A stretch of 64,000 bases of DNA from PALSA-894 sp963757565 (lineage in GTDB: Bacteria; Pseudomonadota; Alphaproteobacteria; Rhizobiales; Xanthobacteraceae), in assembly GCA_963757565.1 (NCBI GenBank), contig CAVWSB010000011.1:1612001-1676000 (forward strand). Reading direction: 5' to 3'. Below, in pieces: positions 53,004-62,492 of this stretch. The notes under the pieces are model-generated. The model was not told the DNA's origin. It searched no databases and saw only the letters and a program-made list of their open reading frames with translations. Position 1 is the stretch's first letter. The number at the start of each line of letters is the position of its first letter. The translations under genes were made by a program, and so were the position numbers.

Positions 53004-53953
53004 CAGCGCGAAAGCGCGGCGCGCGCAGCCTTCATGCGCGCGAAGTCGTCGCCCGCGTGGTGCGAAGAACGGGTCAGCGGCGAAGCCGACACCATCAGGA
53101 AGCCCTTCGCGTAAGCGACGGTTTCGTAGGACTTGAACTCGTCGGGCGTGACGAAGCGCACGACCTCGTGGTGTTTGCGCGTCGGCTGGAGGTACTGGCC
53201 GATGGTGAGGAAGTCGACATCGGCGGCGCGCAGATCGTCCATTAGCGCCAGCACCTCGTTCCGCTCCTCGCCCAGTCCGACCATGATGCCGGACTTGGTG
53301 AACATGGTCGGGTCCAGTTCCTTCACTTGCTGCAGCAGGCGGATCGAGGCGAAGTAACGCGCGCCGGGGCGGACTGTGAGATATTTCGAAGGTACGGTTT
53401 CGAGATTGTGGTTGAACACGTCGGGCTTCGCCGCAACGACAATTTCGGCGGCTCCATTCTTGCGCAGGAAGTCGGGGGTGAGCACCTCGATGGTGGTCGC
53501 AGGCGTCGCGGCACGGATCGCGCGAATGACTTCGGCGAAATGGCACGCGCCACCGTCTTCGAGGTCGTCGCGGTCGACCGACGTGATGACGACATGGTTC
53601 AAGCCAAGCTTCGCCACGGCTTCGGCAACGTGCTTCGGCTCATGCGCATCGAGCGCGCCAGGCAGCCCGGTCTTCACATTGCAGAATGCGCAGGCGCGCG
53701 TGCAGGTGTCGCCCATGATCATGAAGGTCGCGTGCTTTTTCTCCCAGCACTCGCCGATATTCGGGCACCCGGCCTCCTCGCACACCGTGTGCAGGCCGTT
53801 TTCCTTCACGATGCGCTGCGTCTCGGCATAACCGCGCGAAACCGGCGCCTTGACGCGAATCCAGTCCGGCTTGCGCAGCACGGCGGAATCCGGCCGGTGC
53901 GCCTTCTCGGGGTGGCGCGGACGCGCGTTCATGGTGTCGATGACGACGGCCAT
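53003..53953 (-). CDS. lipA: lipoyl synthase
   Basis: LipA inserts sulfur atoms into octanoyl groups on E2 and GcvH proteins. The 316-residue radical-SAM enzyme has the auxiliary cluster motif in VCEEAGCPNIGECWEKKHAT and the radical-SAM cluster in GDTCTRACAFCNVKTG, followed by AVAKLGLNHVVITSVDRDDL and the C-terminal serine ligand region (SSHHAGD). AAGG lies before the ATG. It is co-transcribed with the COQ10-like gene downstream. Confidence 0.95.
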   Translation of the reverse strand: MAVVIDTMNARPRHPEKAHRPDSAVLRKPDWIRVKAPVSRGYAETQRIVKENGLHTVCEEAGCPNIGECWEKKHATFMIMGDTCTRACAFCNVKTGLPGALDAHEPKHVAEAVAKLGLNHVVITSVDRDDLEDGGACHFAEVIRAIRAATPATTIEVLTPDFLRKNGAAEIVVAAKPDVFNHNLETVPSKYLTVRPGARYFASIRLLQQVKELDPTMFTKSGIMVGLGEERNEVLALMDDLRAADVDFLTIGQYLQPTRKHHEVVRFVTPDEFKSYETVAYAKGFLMVSASPLTRSSHHAGDDFARMKAARAALSR

Positions 53954-54005
53954 CAGGAGCCTTTCGATTCCTTACTTACGCAGCGATTCAGCGCGTATCA
54001 AGGCG

Positions 54006-55055
54006 CTAGACGGTTCCGACTGGCGTCGCGGGCGAGCCGACCGCGCCTGGCAGCCGCAGCGGCGGGGCGGTCAGCAGGAAACGGTAGCGCTTGTTGGCGC
54101 GCAGCCAGTCGGCCAACTCGCTCAGGTACCAGATTTCGCCCAGATAGACGCCGAGCTTGAACAGGCAGTGCGCGTGCAGCGGCAGCGCGGCGCAGTGATC
54201 GGCGTGCTCGTCGCACGGCCGCGACGGCACGCTCTCGACCGCGTAATTGTCCGAAATCAGCGCGACCGCGCCGCAATCCGTCACCCATTGCTGCAATCGC
54301 GCATCCCGGCCATCGAGGACCGCGCAGATATCGTTTATGGACTCGTCCGGTTTTCGGTCGAATTCCAGCAGCACCTGATCGAAGCCGGTGCGGAAGCACA
54401 CGAAGTCCCCCGGCTCGACCGTGACCTTGTCCTTCGCCATCACGCCCATCAGATCTTCATATGTGACCACTTTGCGCGGGCGTCCGAAGTGCGCCAACAG
54501 ATCGATCATCACGGCGCGGCCCTGCACGCAGCTTGCCGCCATGTTCTCGATGCCGAGCTTGGTCGCGCCTGCATGACCGGCAGTCGCGGTCTCCTTGCCG
54601 CTGCGGTAATCAACTGGTCCGACGACGTGCTCGCCCGCCCGGAAGCCGTTGTAGAACACCATCTCGCGCTTGCCGTCGCCGTCCACGTCGAACTCCTGCC
54701 CGACATGGGCGAGCGAATCCCATTGCGTGGAATATTGCAGCGTGAGCAGCACCACGTCGTCGCACACGACATCGATCAGCTTCGGGTCGTCGCGCGAGAG
54801 CGGATAAGCCATGTTCGGCTTACCGCCGCGCTGCGTCGGCGAGAGCACCGGCGGACTGCGGCGCGGATTGAGGATGCTGCCGCCCGGATAGTCGAGCGGC
54901 ATCGAGAGGCAGAAGCTTTTGCCCTCGTGTACCTCAGCTACACCCTGCTTCACCTTTTCGGGCGTCACGAGGTTGAGCCGGCCGAGCTGATCGTCGGGGC
55001 CGAAATCGCCCCAAGTCGAACCAGCAGGTTTGATCTTCCAGCGCGGATTGGGCAC
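54006..55055 (-). CDS. cyclase family protein (kynurenine formamidase-like fold)
   Basis: A 349-residue member of the cyclase/KynB-like superfamily of metal-dependent hydrolases. The family metal motif appears as YSTQWDSLAHVGQ, with downstream GRAVMIDLLAHFG, DFVCFRTGFDQ and ALISDNYAVESVPS. The substrate is unknown; long cyclase proteins like this are often linked to aromatic or amide degradation. I chose GTG 55055 because GGGAGAA stands in front of it and VPNPRWKIKPAG begins the conserved part; the frame extends to 55160 into the epimerase gene. Confidence 0.83.
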   Translation of the reverse strand: MPNPRWKIKPAGSTWGDFGPDDQLGRLNLVTPEKVKQGVAEVHEGKSFCLSMPLDYPGGSILNPRRSPPVLSPTQRGGKPNMAYPLSRDDPKLIDVVCDDVVLLTLQYSTQWDSLAHVGQEFDVDGDGKREMVFYNGFRAGEHVVGPVDYRSGKETATAGHAGATKLGIENMAASCVQGRAVMIDLLAHFGRPRKVVTYEDLMGVMAKDKVTVEPGDFVCFRTGFDQVLLEFDRKPDESINDICAVLDGRDARLQQWVTDCGAVALISDNYAVESVPSRPCDEHADHCAALPLHAHCLFKLGVYLGEIWYLSELADWLRANKRYRFLLTAPPLRLPGAVGSPATPVGTV

Positions 55056-55086
55056 GCGAGTTCTCCCTGAGTCTGAGTTTGTATTG

Positions 55087-55812
55087 TTATGAATCGAGCC
55101 TGATGGACGGATCGAAGCCAAGCGCGGCGCGCGCCTTGGCGATCGAAACCGCGCCATCATCTTCAGCGATGTTATAGAGGCCAGGCGAGCCGCGCGTCAG
55201 CGCGAGCAGCGCGGCATGCGCCGCCGCATCGACATGCACTGAAGGCGGCTTTGGTGGCTTCTCGTACCAGGTGCCGGGGCCGTAGAGGTAACCGTAGCGC
55301 AGGACGAGGCCGGCAATGCCCGCGCCGTGGAGCACCGCCTCCTCCAGTGCCATGACGCCCTTCACGGTGAGCGAGCGGACGCCTTCCGCGCCGGCATCGA
55401 GCGGATCGGTCTCCCGCCGTGGTCCTTCGCCGGGCGCATAGACGAACGCGATGCTTTGGGCGATCGCACGCCTCACGCCCGCGACCTTCGCGGCGGCCAT
55501 CAGATTGCGCGTGCCCTCGATGCGCAGACGCACGTTGCGATGCTGTGCCTCCGCATATCCAGGCGTGCCCGGCGCGCTGGGCAGATCGGTGAGTTGATGG
55601 ATCACGGCCTCCGGCCGTGCCGAGATCACGGCGGCGGTCAAGGCGTCCGCGTCGAACACATCGACCACGGCCGGCTCGCCGCCCATCGCCTCGATCTGTC
55701 TGGCCCTGTCGGACGCACGCGTGGTGCCGATGACCTGATGGCCCGTCCGCACCAGCAGCGGCGTCAGCCTCCGCCCGATGACGCCCGTGGCCCCGGCAAG
55801 AAAAATCCGCAT
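55087..55812 (-). CDS. NAD(P)-dependent epimerase/dehydratase family protein
   Basis: A 241-residue atypical extended SDR. It begins MRIFLAGATGVIGRRLTPLL with the GATGxIG cofactor motif and contains AVIHQLTDLPSAPGTPGYAE, NVRLRIEGTRNLMAAA and LVLRYGYLYGPGTWYE, as in NAD-dependent epimerases of the SDR-e type. A short, slightly truncated C-terminus follows. ATG 55812 is chosen; the first 23 residues of the longer frame lack similarity. It lies 31 bases upstream of the cyclase start on the same strand, so the two may be co-transcribed. Confidence 0.82.
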   Translation of the reverse strand: MRIFLAGATGVIGRRLTPLLVRTGHQVIGTTRASDRARQIEAMGGEPAVVDVFDADALTAAVISARPEAVIHQLTDLPSAPGTPGYAEAQHRNVRLRIEGTRNLMAAAKVAGVRRAIAQSIAFVYAPGEGPRRETDPLDAGAEGVRSLTVKGVMALEEAVLHGAGIAGLVLRYGYLYGPGTWYEKPPKPPSVHVDAAAHAALLALTRGSPGLYNIAEDDGAVSIAKARAALGFDPSIRLDS

Positions 55813-55852
55813 GGTGTGATAATAAGGGGGCGCGCCCCACTCCGTCGAGCAG

Positions 55853-56419
55853 ATGCCGCGACTCCGTAAAAGCTTCTTCAACCGCAGCGTTCACGAGGTC
55901 GCGCCCGAGCTGATCGGCGCGACGTTCCTATTCCGAGGTACGGGCGGCGTCATCGTCGAGCTCGAGGCCTATCACCACACCGATCCTGCCGCGCACTCCT
56001 ATGGCGGCGAGACGAAGCGCAACGCCGTGATGTTCGGGCCCGCGGGATACGTCTATGTCTATCGCTCCTATGGTATTCACTGGTGCATCAATTTCGTCTG
56101 TGAGGGTGCGGGCTCGGCGAGCGCGGTGCTGATCCGCGCCCTGGAGCCGACCGAGGGCTTGGCTGCGATGCAGCGGCGGCGCCAGGCCACCGAAGCGCGG
56201 CTCCTCTGCTCCGGTCCCGGCCGCCTCACCGAAGCCCTCGGCATCACGCATGCGCAGAACGGCTGCGCGCTCGATGAGGCGCCGTTCGAATTGCGCGGGC
56301 GGAAGGGCGATGTCGAGGTCGTGACGGGGCCAAGGATCGGAATCACGAAGGCCGTGGAGCTGCCGTGGCGATATGGACTGAACGGTTCGCGTTTCCTGAG
56401 CAAGCCGTTCAAAGTGTAA
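55853..56419 (+). CDS. DNA-3-methyladenine glycosylase (AAG/MPG family)
   Basis: A base-excision repair enzyme that removes alkylated purines such as 3-methyladenine. The 188-residue protein has the full AAG pattern: VIVELEAYHHTDPAAHSYGG with the catalytic Glu, NAVMFGPAGYVYVYRSYGIH, CINFVCEGAGSASAVLIRAL and LCSGPGRLTEALGI. Small size and a basic N-terminus are normal. It is divergent from the epimerase gene, 41 bases apart. Confidence 0.93.
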   Translation: MPRLRKSFFNRSVHEVAPELIGATFLFRGTGGVIVELEAYHHTDPAAHSYGGETKRNAVMFGPAGYVYVYRSYGIHWCINFVCEGAGSASAVLIRALEPTEGLAAMQRRRQATEARLLCSGPGRLTEALGITHAQNGCALDEAPFELRGRKGDVEVVTGPRIGITKAVELPWRYGLNGSRFLSKPFKV

Positions 56420-56475
56420 ACACGATCGCGCAATCTGCTACGATTTGCGGCCGCGACATCTGAAGGGAGAGAAAA

Positions 56476-56778
56476 ATGATCAAGGTCGGCGTGTTCTATC
56501 CGCAGTCAACGAAGTTCGACTGGGACTACTACCTCAACAATCACACGCCGATGATCAAGCGGCTGATGCCCACGATGAAAAAGGTCGAGATCGAGAAGGG
56601 CGTCGCGGGCGGCGCGCCGGGCACGAACGCGACCTATCAATGCATTTGTAACTTGCACTTCGACTCGGCCGAGGTGTTTCAGGCGGCGTTCGGCCCGCAC
56701 GCGAACGAAATCATGGGCGACATAGCGAACTACACCGACGCGCAGCCGGTCGTGCAGATCAGCGACGTAAAGATGTAG
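56476..56778 (+). CDS. EthD-family protein (dimeric alpha-beta barrel)
   Basis: A 100-residue protein of the EthD type: MIKVGVFYPQSTKFDWDYYL, then NNHTPMIKRLMP with the conserved His, and a late FGPHANEIMGDIANYTD. EthD proteins form ferredoxin-like dimers; most have no known reaction, and some assist monooxygenases. GGGAGAG stands before the ATG. The gene abuts the convergent metallophosphoesterase, with no base between the two stops. Confidence 0.85.
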   Translation: MIKVGVFYPQSTKFDWDYYLNNHTPMIKRLMPTMKKVEIEKGVAGGAPGTNATYQCICNLHFDSAEVFQAAFGPHANEIMGDIANYTDAQPVVQISDVKM

Positions 56779-57526
56779 TCAGTCCGAAACGTCGATCACG
56801 GCATATTCGGGCGGCATGCCGATGCGCAGTGGGATGAGGCTCGTGCCGAGGCCGCCCGTCACGTAGAGATGCCGCCCCTGCTCCACGACAAGGCCGTAAC
56901 TCCAGCGCAGCGGGGCGCGGCTTGCATTGCGCAACGCACCGACGAGGGGAAGGCGGACCTGGCCGCCGTGCGTATGGCCGGACAGCGTGAGGTGCGGCCC
57001 CGCCGGGACAAACGCGAACCACTCCGGATCGTGCGCTAGTACGATAGCCGGCCGCTCTGGCTGAAGGGCGGCGAGCAGCGCCCTGCCCTGCGCGCTGATG
57101 TGGTGTGAATCCGGCAAGTCCGATAAGATCGATGTCGTGGCCGTCGTGACGCACCGTGTGCCGCGTGTCGTCTAATACGCGGATACCATGGCCTTCCAGC
57201 GCGGCCGCGACCGCACCGGCGTCGTAGGTGTAGTCGTGATTTCCCAATACGGCGTAGCGGCCGAGCGGCGCGTCGAGCGGCGCGATCGCCGCGGCAATCG
57301 CGTCAGGGGATAGCCGCCCGCCACCGAGCGGCTGCATATTCACGAAGTCGCCGCCGTGCAGCACCAAATCGGGTTTGAACGATGCGGCTTCCGCGGCAAT
57401 CGCGCGCAGCCGCGCGATGTCGCCCGCGTGCGACCCGGCATGCAGATCCGAGAGAAATACAATGCGCAGCGGCCGCGCGCCTTGTGGCCAGCCCGGGACG
57501 GTCAGCGAAAGTCGGCGTATCAGCAT
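56779..57526 (-). CDS. YkuE-like metallophosphoesterase, frameshifted
   Basis: A calcineurin-fold phosphoesterase of the YaeI/YkuE type, often membrane-associated. The first frame (start 57526) carries the metal motifs RIVFLSDLHAGSH, LHGGDFVN and AVLGNHDYTYD. After GHDIDLIG near 57121 the frame degrades; the rest (DLPDSHHISAQGRALLAAL, VLAHDPEWF, LSGHTHGGQVRLP, ending AVIDVSD) continues one frame over to the stop at 56779. One extra base around 57117-57124 fits. Corrected length is about 249 residues. The usual N-terminal membrane helix is missing, so the true start may lie upstream or the gene is shortened. Confidence 0.75.
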
Positions 57527-57639
57527 GCGGCTGCGCGCGGGAAAACGGCTCGAACCAGCCCTTGTGACCTAGCGTGTCGCTATACGGGGGCCGCGTGATT
57601 GCGCGTGCCAGACGCTCCGAGAGGCGCCGGCGCGGCACG

Positions 57640-60396
57640 TCACGCCGCGCCCTTCAGCCGCTCCAGCGCATCGAGAATTTTCGCGCGGCGGCCCTCGGCC
57701 TCCTCGCGCTTTTCCTTCTCGCCCTCGATGATTTCCTCGGGCGCCTTCTCGACGAAGGCCGGATTACCGAGCTTGGCATCGACGCGCTTGATGTCGGCGT
57801 CGGCTTTCGCGATTTCCTTCGTCAGCCGCGCCTGCTCGGCCGCGACATCGATGATGCCCTTGAGCGGCAGCGCCGCAGCGTCACCACGCACCAGAAGCTG
57901 CACGGAGCCCGAGGCGGGCGCATCGAGATAGAATATCTCAGAGACGCGCGCGAGACGCATGATGTGCTCGGTCCAGCGCGCGGCGCGCGCCTTGGTGGAT
58001 ATCGATGCGTTGATCAGTGCGAGCGGCGTCATCGCCGAAATATTCATCTCGGCGCGCACCGAACGGATCGCGCTGACCAGATCGACCAGCCAGCCGATCT
58101 CGGCTTCGGCCTCGGCGTCGTCAAGTCCGTCGAGCGCCGGCCATGCTGTGAGGGTCAGCAGATCCAACCGTGGCACACTTGCGGTGACGCCCCACAGCTC
58201 TTCGGTAATGAACGGCATGAACGGATGCAGCAGCTTCAATGCTTCATCGCGCACCCAGGCGACCATCGCCCGCGTCTCGGTCTTGGCTGCGCCGTCCGGA
58301 CCGGTCAGCACCGGCTTCGCCAGTTCAAGATACCAGTCACAGTAGACGTTCCATACGAAACGGTAGGCGGCGCCGGCCGCCTCATTGAAGCGGTAGCCCT
58401 CGATTGCCGCGGTGATATCCCGGCCCGCCTTCGCGAGTTCATGCCCGATCCACCTGTTCAGCATCTCGACCGCAAGGCGCGGATCGAAGCCCGCTACCAT
58501 GGTGGCATCATTCATTTCGGCGAAGCGTGCGGCATTCCAGAGCTTGGTGGCGAAGTTGCGATACCCCTCGACCCGCTGCGTCGAGAGCTTGATGTCGCGG
58601 CCCTGCGCCGCCATCGCGGCGAGCGTGAAGCGCAGCGCATCCGCCCCATAGTCATCAATCAGATGCAACGGATCGATGACGTTGCCCTTGGATTTCGACA
58701 TCTTGGCGCCGCGCTCGTCGCGCACCAGCGCATGGATGTAGACGGTTTCGAAGGGCACCTCCTTCATGAAGTGCAGGCCCATCATCATCATGCGAGCGAC
58801 CCAGAAGAAGATGATGTCGAAGCCGGTGACCAGCGTGTTGGTTGGGTAATAGCGTTTCACCTCAGGCACATCTTCCGGCCAGCCGAGCGTCGAAAACGGC
58901 CATAGCGCCGAGGAGAACCACGTGTCGAGCACATCCTCGTCGCGCGTGAGAAACGTCGCGCGGCGCTCCGCGCTCTGGGCGATCGTGTCGGCCTCGTCCT
59001 TGGTCAGCACCTCGTTGGTGACATAGAACGCAAGCGCCTCGGCGAGCGCCTCGTCCTCGGTCTCGGCGACGAACACCTTGTCGTCCGGCCCGTACCAGGC
59101 CGGTATCTGGTGACCCCACCAGAGCTGGCGCGAGATGCACCACGGCTGGATGTTCTCCATCCAGTCGTAATAGGTCTTCTCCCAGTTCTGCGGCACGAAC
59201 TTGGTGCGACCCTCGCGCACCGCCGCGAGCGCCATGAAGCTCAGCTCCTTGGCGTTGACGTACCATTGATCGGTGAGGAACGGCTCGATCGGCACGTTAC
59301 CGCGGTCGCCGTGCGGTACCATGTGGGTGTGGGGCTCGATCTTGTCGAGCAGCCCCTTCTCTTCGAGCATCGCGACGATGCGCTTGCGCGCAATGAAACG
59401 GTCAAGGCCGTGCAATGCGAGCGTCTCGGTCAACTGATCGGAAGACAGCACGTTCTCGATGAACGCGGCGTTCTCGTCCAGCGCGAGCTTGCCCTCGACA
59501 TCCATCACGCTGATCAGCGGTAGGTGGTGCCGGCGTCCGACCTCGAAATCGTTGAAGTCGTGCGCCGGCGTAATCTTCACCGCGCCGGTGCCCTTCTCGG
59601 GATCGGAATACTCGTCGGCCACGATCGGAATGCGCCGGCCGACCAGCGGCAGGATCGCGTGCCGGCCGATCAGGTGCTTGTAGCGCTCGTCGTCGGGGTG
59701 GACCGCGACCGCGGTGTCGCCGAGCATCGTCTCCGGCCGCGTGGTCGCAACGATGATGAACTCATCGCTGCCCTCGATCGGATATTTGATGTGCCAGAGC
59801 GAGCCCTTCATCTCGATCTGCTGCACTTCCAGATCGGAGATGGCGGTAAGCAGCTTCGGGTCCCAGTTGACCAGCCGCTTGTCCTTGTAGATCAGGTCCT
59901 GCCGGTAAAGCTCGACGAAGACCTTGAGCACGGCTTTCGAAAGCCCTTCGTCCATGGTGAAACGCTCGCGCGACCAGTCGCACGAGGCGCCGAGCCGCTT
60001 GAGCTGGTTGATGATGGTGCCGCCGGACTCGGCCTTCCACGCCCACACCTTTTCGAGGAATTTCTCGCGCCCGATATCGCGGCGGCCCGGTTCCTGCCGC
60101 TCCATCATCTGCCGCTCGACCACCATCTGCGTCGCGATGCCGGCATGGTCGGTGCCGGGCTGCCACAGCACGTCGCGCCCGCGCATGCGCTCGAACCGGC
60201 AGAGAATGTCCTGCAGCGTATTGTTGAGTGCGTGACCCATGTGGAGCGAACCGGTGACATTCGGCGGCGGGATCACGATCGTGTAGGGCTGCGCATCCTT
60301 GCGCTCGGGCCGCCCGGCGCGAAAAGCCTGCGCGGCCTCCCAAGCCTGATAGATGCGGCCCTCCACCTCGGCGGGCTGATAGGTTTTGTCGATCAT
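57640..60396 (-). CDS. valS: valyl-tRNA synthetase
   Basis: ValS charges tRNA-Val. The 918-residue class I synthetase has HMGH in NVTGSLHMGHALNNTLQDIL, the editing-domain blocks (TTRPETMLGDTAVAVHP), KMSKS in GAKMSKSKGNVIDPLHLID, an anticodon-binding domain, and the C-terminal coiled coil typical of ValS (EQARLTKEIAKADADIKRVD to the end). I place the start at ATG 60396 (MIDKTYQPAEVEGRIY); the open frame begins 20 codons earlier without homology. Confidence 0.96.
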   Translation of the reverse strand: MIDKTYQPAEVEGRIYQAWEAAQAFRAGRPERKDAQPYTIVIPPPNVTGSLHMGHALNNTLQDILCRFERMRGRDVLWQPGTDHAGIATQMVVERQMMERQEPGRRDIGREKFLEKVWAWKAESGGTIINQLKRLGASCDWSRERFTMDEGLSKAVLKVFVELYRQDLIYKDKRLVNWDPKLLTAISDLEVQQIEMKGSLWHIKYPIEGSDEFIIVATTRPETMLGDTAVAVHPDDERYKHLIGRHAILPLVGRRIPIVADEYSDPEKGTGAVKITPAHDFNDFEVGRRHHLPLISVMDVEGKLALDENAAFIENVLSSDQLTETLALHGLDRFIARKRIVAMLEEKGLLDKIEPHTHMVPHGDRGNVPIEPFLTDQWYVNAKELSFMALAAVREGRTKFVPQNWEKTYYDWMENIQPWCISRQLWWGHQIPAWYGPDDKVFVAETEDEALAEALAFYVTNEVLTKDEADTIAQSAERRATFLTRDEDVLDTWFSSALWPFSTLGWPEDVPEVKRYYPTNTLVTGFDIIFFWVARMMMMGLHFMKEVPFETVYIHALVRDERGAKMSKSKGNVIDPLHLIDDYGADALRFTLAAMAAQGRDIKLSTQRVEGYRNFATKLWNAARFAEMNDATMVAGFDPRLAVEMLNRWIGHELAKAGRDITAAIEGYRFNEAAGAAYRFVWNVYCDWYLELAKPVLTGPDGAAKTETRAMVAWVRDEALKLLHPFMPFITEELWGVTASVPRLDLLTLTAWPALDGLDDAEAEAEIGWLVDLVSAIRSVRAEMNISAMTPLALINASISTKARAARWTEHIMRLARVSEIFYLDAPASGSVQLLVRGDAAALPLKGIIDVAAEQARLTKEIAKADADIKRVDAKLGNPAFVEKAPEEIIEGEKEKREEAEGRRAKILDALERLKGAA

Positions 60397-60501
60397 TTCG
60401 CGTTCGTTTCCGGCACTTTGGCGCGCTACAAAGCCTCGCATGTCCGTCTCTGTCAACGATTCCAGCCGCCTTCCGTGATTTCGACCCCGCCTCCGGCCAC
60501 G

Positions 60502-61671
60502 ATGCCAACGCGAGCGATCGCATTGCTCGCGCTTGCGGGCTTCTCCAGTCAGGCAATGGTGCGCGCTGCGGACTCACTGCTGCCGCAGATCGCGACCGAT
60601 ATCGGCGTCTCGGTGGGAACCGCCGCGATCGTTGTCACGGCCTACGCGATCACGCACGGCTCGGTGCAGCTGATCATCGGTCCGATCGGAGACCGGTTCG
60701 GCAAATTCCTGATGGTCGCCGTCGCCTGCGCGCTTTGCTCGCTGACTGTGATGGCGTGCGGGCTGGCTCAATCGCTCACCGGGCTCACGTTCGCGCGCGT
60801 TGCCTCCGGCCTGACGGCGGGCTGGATCATCCCGCTCGGAATGGCGTTCGTTGGCGACGTCGTTCCCTACGAGCGGCGGCAGGAGGTGCTCGGCCGCTAT
60901 CTCACCGGCCAGATCACCGGGCAGCTTGTCGGCCAGGCGGCGGGCGGCGTCATTGGAGACTGGCTCGGCTGGCGGGCCGTATTTTTCCTTCTGGCCGCCG
61001 TATTCGCGCTCGCCGCCATGGCGCTGTTCCGCGAACTTGCGACCAATCCGACGACCCGGCCGGACCAGCGCCCCGACGAGCGCTCGAAGGGGTTCATCGC
61101 GGACTATTCACTGGTGCTCTCGAATCGCTGGGCGCGGCACATCGTCTATGTGGCGATTGCCGAGGCGGCGCTGATGTGGGGCGCGTTCGCCTATGTGGGC
61201 GCGGACCTTCATTTGCGCTTCGGGTTGTCGTTCACGCTGGTCGGTCTGATCGTGGGTGCATTCGGGATCGGCGGTCTCGCGTATGCGGGTTCGGTGCGGT
61301 TTCTCGTCGGCCGGTTCGGTCAGGTCGGCCTTGCGCGTATCGGCGGGGTCGTGATCGGCCTGTCCTACCTGGCGCTCGGCCTCGCGCCCGCCTGGTGGAT
61401 CGCGCCGTTTGCCGTCATCGCGATCGGCCTCGGTTTCTACATGCTGCACAATACGCTGCAGACCAATGCGACGCAGATGTCGCCGCAAGCGCGCGGCACC
61501 GCGGTCGCGATCTTTTCGTCCGCGCTTTACGTCGGGCAATCGCTCGGTGTGCTGGTGGGCTCGCTGCTGATCGATCGTGCCGGCGGGCCAGCGATCTTTC
61601 TGATCGCGGCGCTGTTGCTGCCGGCGCTGGGACTTCTGTTCGCAGCGATGCTGCGGCAGCGCACCGCCTAG
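60502..61671 (+). CDS. MFS transporter
   Basis: A 389-residue major facilitator with 12 predicted helices. The loop 2-3 motif A appears as IGDRFGKFLMVAVACA, and a central hydrophilic loop (TTRPDQRPDERSKG) divides the halves. It resembles drug-H+ antiporter-like MFS proteins, but substrate is not assigned. It starts at ATG 60502 (GTG 60475 is an alternative). It lies between the valS and popZ genes on the opposite strand and overlaps the popZ stop by four bases. Confidence 0.87.
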   Translation: MPTRAIALLALAGFSSQAMVRAADSLLPQIATDIGVSVGTAAIVVTAYAITHGSVQLIIGPIGDRFGKFLMVAVACALCSLTVMACGLAQSLTGLTFARVASGLTAGWIIPLGMAFVGDVVPYERRQEVLGRYLTGQITGQLVGQAAGGVIGDWLGWRAVFFLLAAVFALAAMALFRELATNPTTRPDQRPDERSKGFIADYSLVLSNRWARHIVYVAIAEAALMWGAFAYVGADLHLRFGLSFTLVGLIVGAFGIGGLAYAGSVRFLVGRFGQVGLARIGGVVIGLSYLALGLAPAWWIAPFAVIAIGLGFYMLHNTLQTNATQMSPQARGTAVAIFSSALYVGQSLGVLVGSLLIDRAGGPAIFLIAALLLPALGLLFAAMLRQRTA

Positions 61672-62324
61672 CTTCCGCGCGCGACTCGCTCGATTTCCTG
61701 CCGCACCAGCCGCTCGACCAGGGTCGGCAGGTTATTATCGAGCCACTGCTGCAACATCGGACGCAGCATCTCCTTGACCAGGTCATCAAGCGTCTTGGAA
61801 TTCTGCACCATGACGGTTCGGGCGAGCGTGTTGAATGCTGAATCAACAGCAGCAGCAGCAGCAGGCGACAGCATCGGCGCGTCGATCGACATCTGCCGCG
61901 GCGGCGGCGCTGCGCGCGGCGGTGGCGAGAGTTCGGGCTCCGGTTCCTCCTCGTCGAACACGACGTCCTGCCCGCCCTCGATCTTGCGGAACGCAGGTGC
62001 CGGCGCCTGCATCGACTCGGTCAATTCGAGCACGTCCTCCTCGGCCTTCGGTGCCGGCTTTGCCTTCACGGGCGCGGGCTCCGGCGCCTCGTCGAGGCCG
62101 GCCAGCATGGCGTCGATATCGTCCTGTTTCACGGCAGCCGCCGGTGGCGCAGGAGCGGCCTTGGGCGGCGCCTTCGGAGCGGGCGCAGGCGCTGGCGATT
62201 TGCTCTCAACAGCTTTGGCCTCCGGCTTTGCGGCAGGTTTCGGCTCATCATCGGCGATGATCCTCCGGATGGAGGCAAGAATCTCCTCCATCGAGGGCTC
62301 TTGCGCCTTCGCCGCCTGCGTCAT
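61668..62324 (-). CDS. popZ: PopZ-like cell-pole organising protein (DUF2497)
   Basis: PopZ self-assembles at cell poles and anchors the chromosome origin through ParB in alphaproteobacteria. The 218-residue product shows the three expected parts: an N-terminal helix MEEILASIRRIIADDEPK, a long disordered acidic Pro/Ala-rich linker (about residues 30-145) and a C-terminal oligomerisation region (SAFNTLARTVMVQNSKTLDD, LVERLVRQEIERVA). The location between tolC and valS is the usual one. Confidence 0.9.
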   Translation of the reverse strand: MTQAAKAQEPSMEEILASIRRIIADDEPKPAAKPEAKAVESKSPAPAPAPKAPPKAAPAPPAAAVKQDDIDAMLAGLDEAPEPAPVKAKPAPKAEEDVLELTESMQAPAPAFRKIEGGQDVVFDEEEPEPELSPPPRAAPPPRQMSIDAPMLSPAAAAAVDSAFNTLARTVMVQNSKTLDDLVKEMLRPMLQQWLDNNLPTLVERLVRQEIERVARGS

Positions 62325-62492
62325 CCGCCGCTTTCCTCTCGCACTCCGGACCGGCTCACTCGCGACCGCGAATCAGCCGCACAACACGCAATATGCGAGG
62401 ATTCGCCGAAGTATGGCAGTGGCAGATTCGAACGCAAGGCGAAGTCCTGTGGACATGAGGCCGCGCAGCGACAACGCCCGGCTCATCGACCG

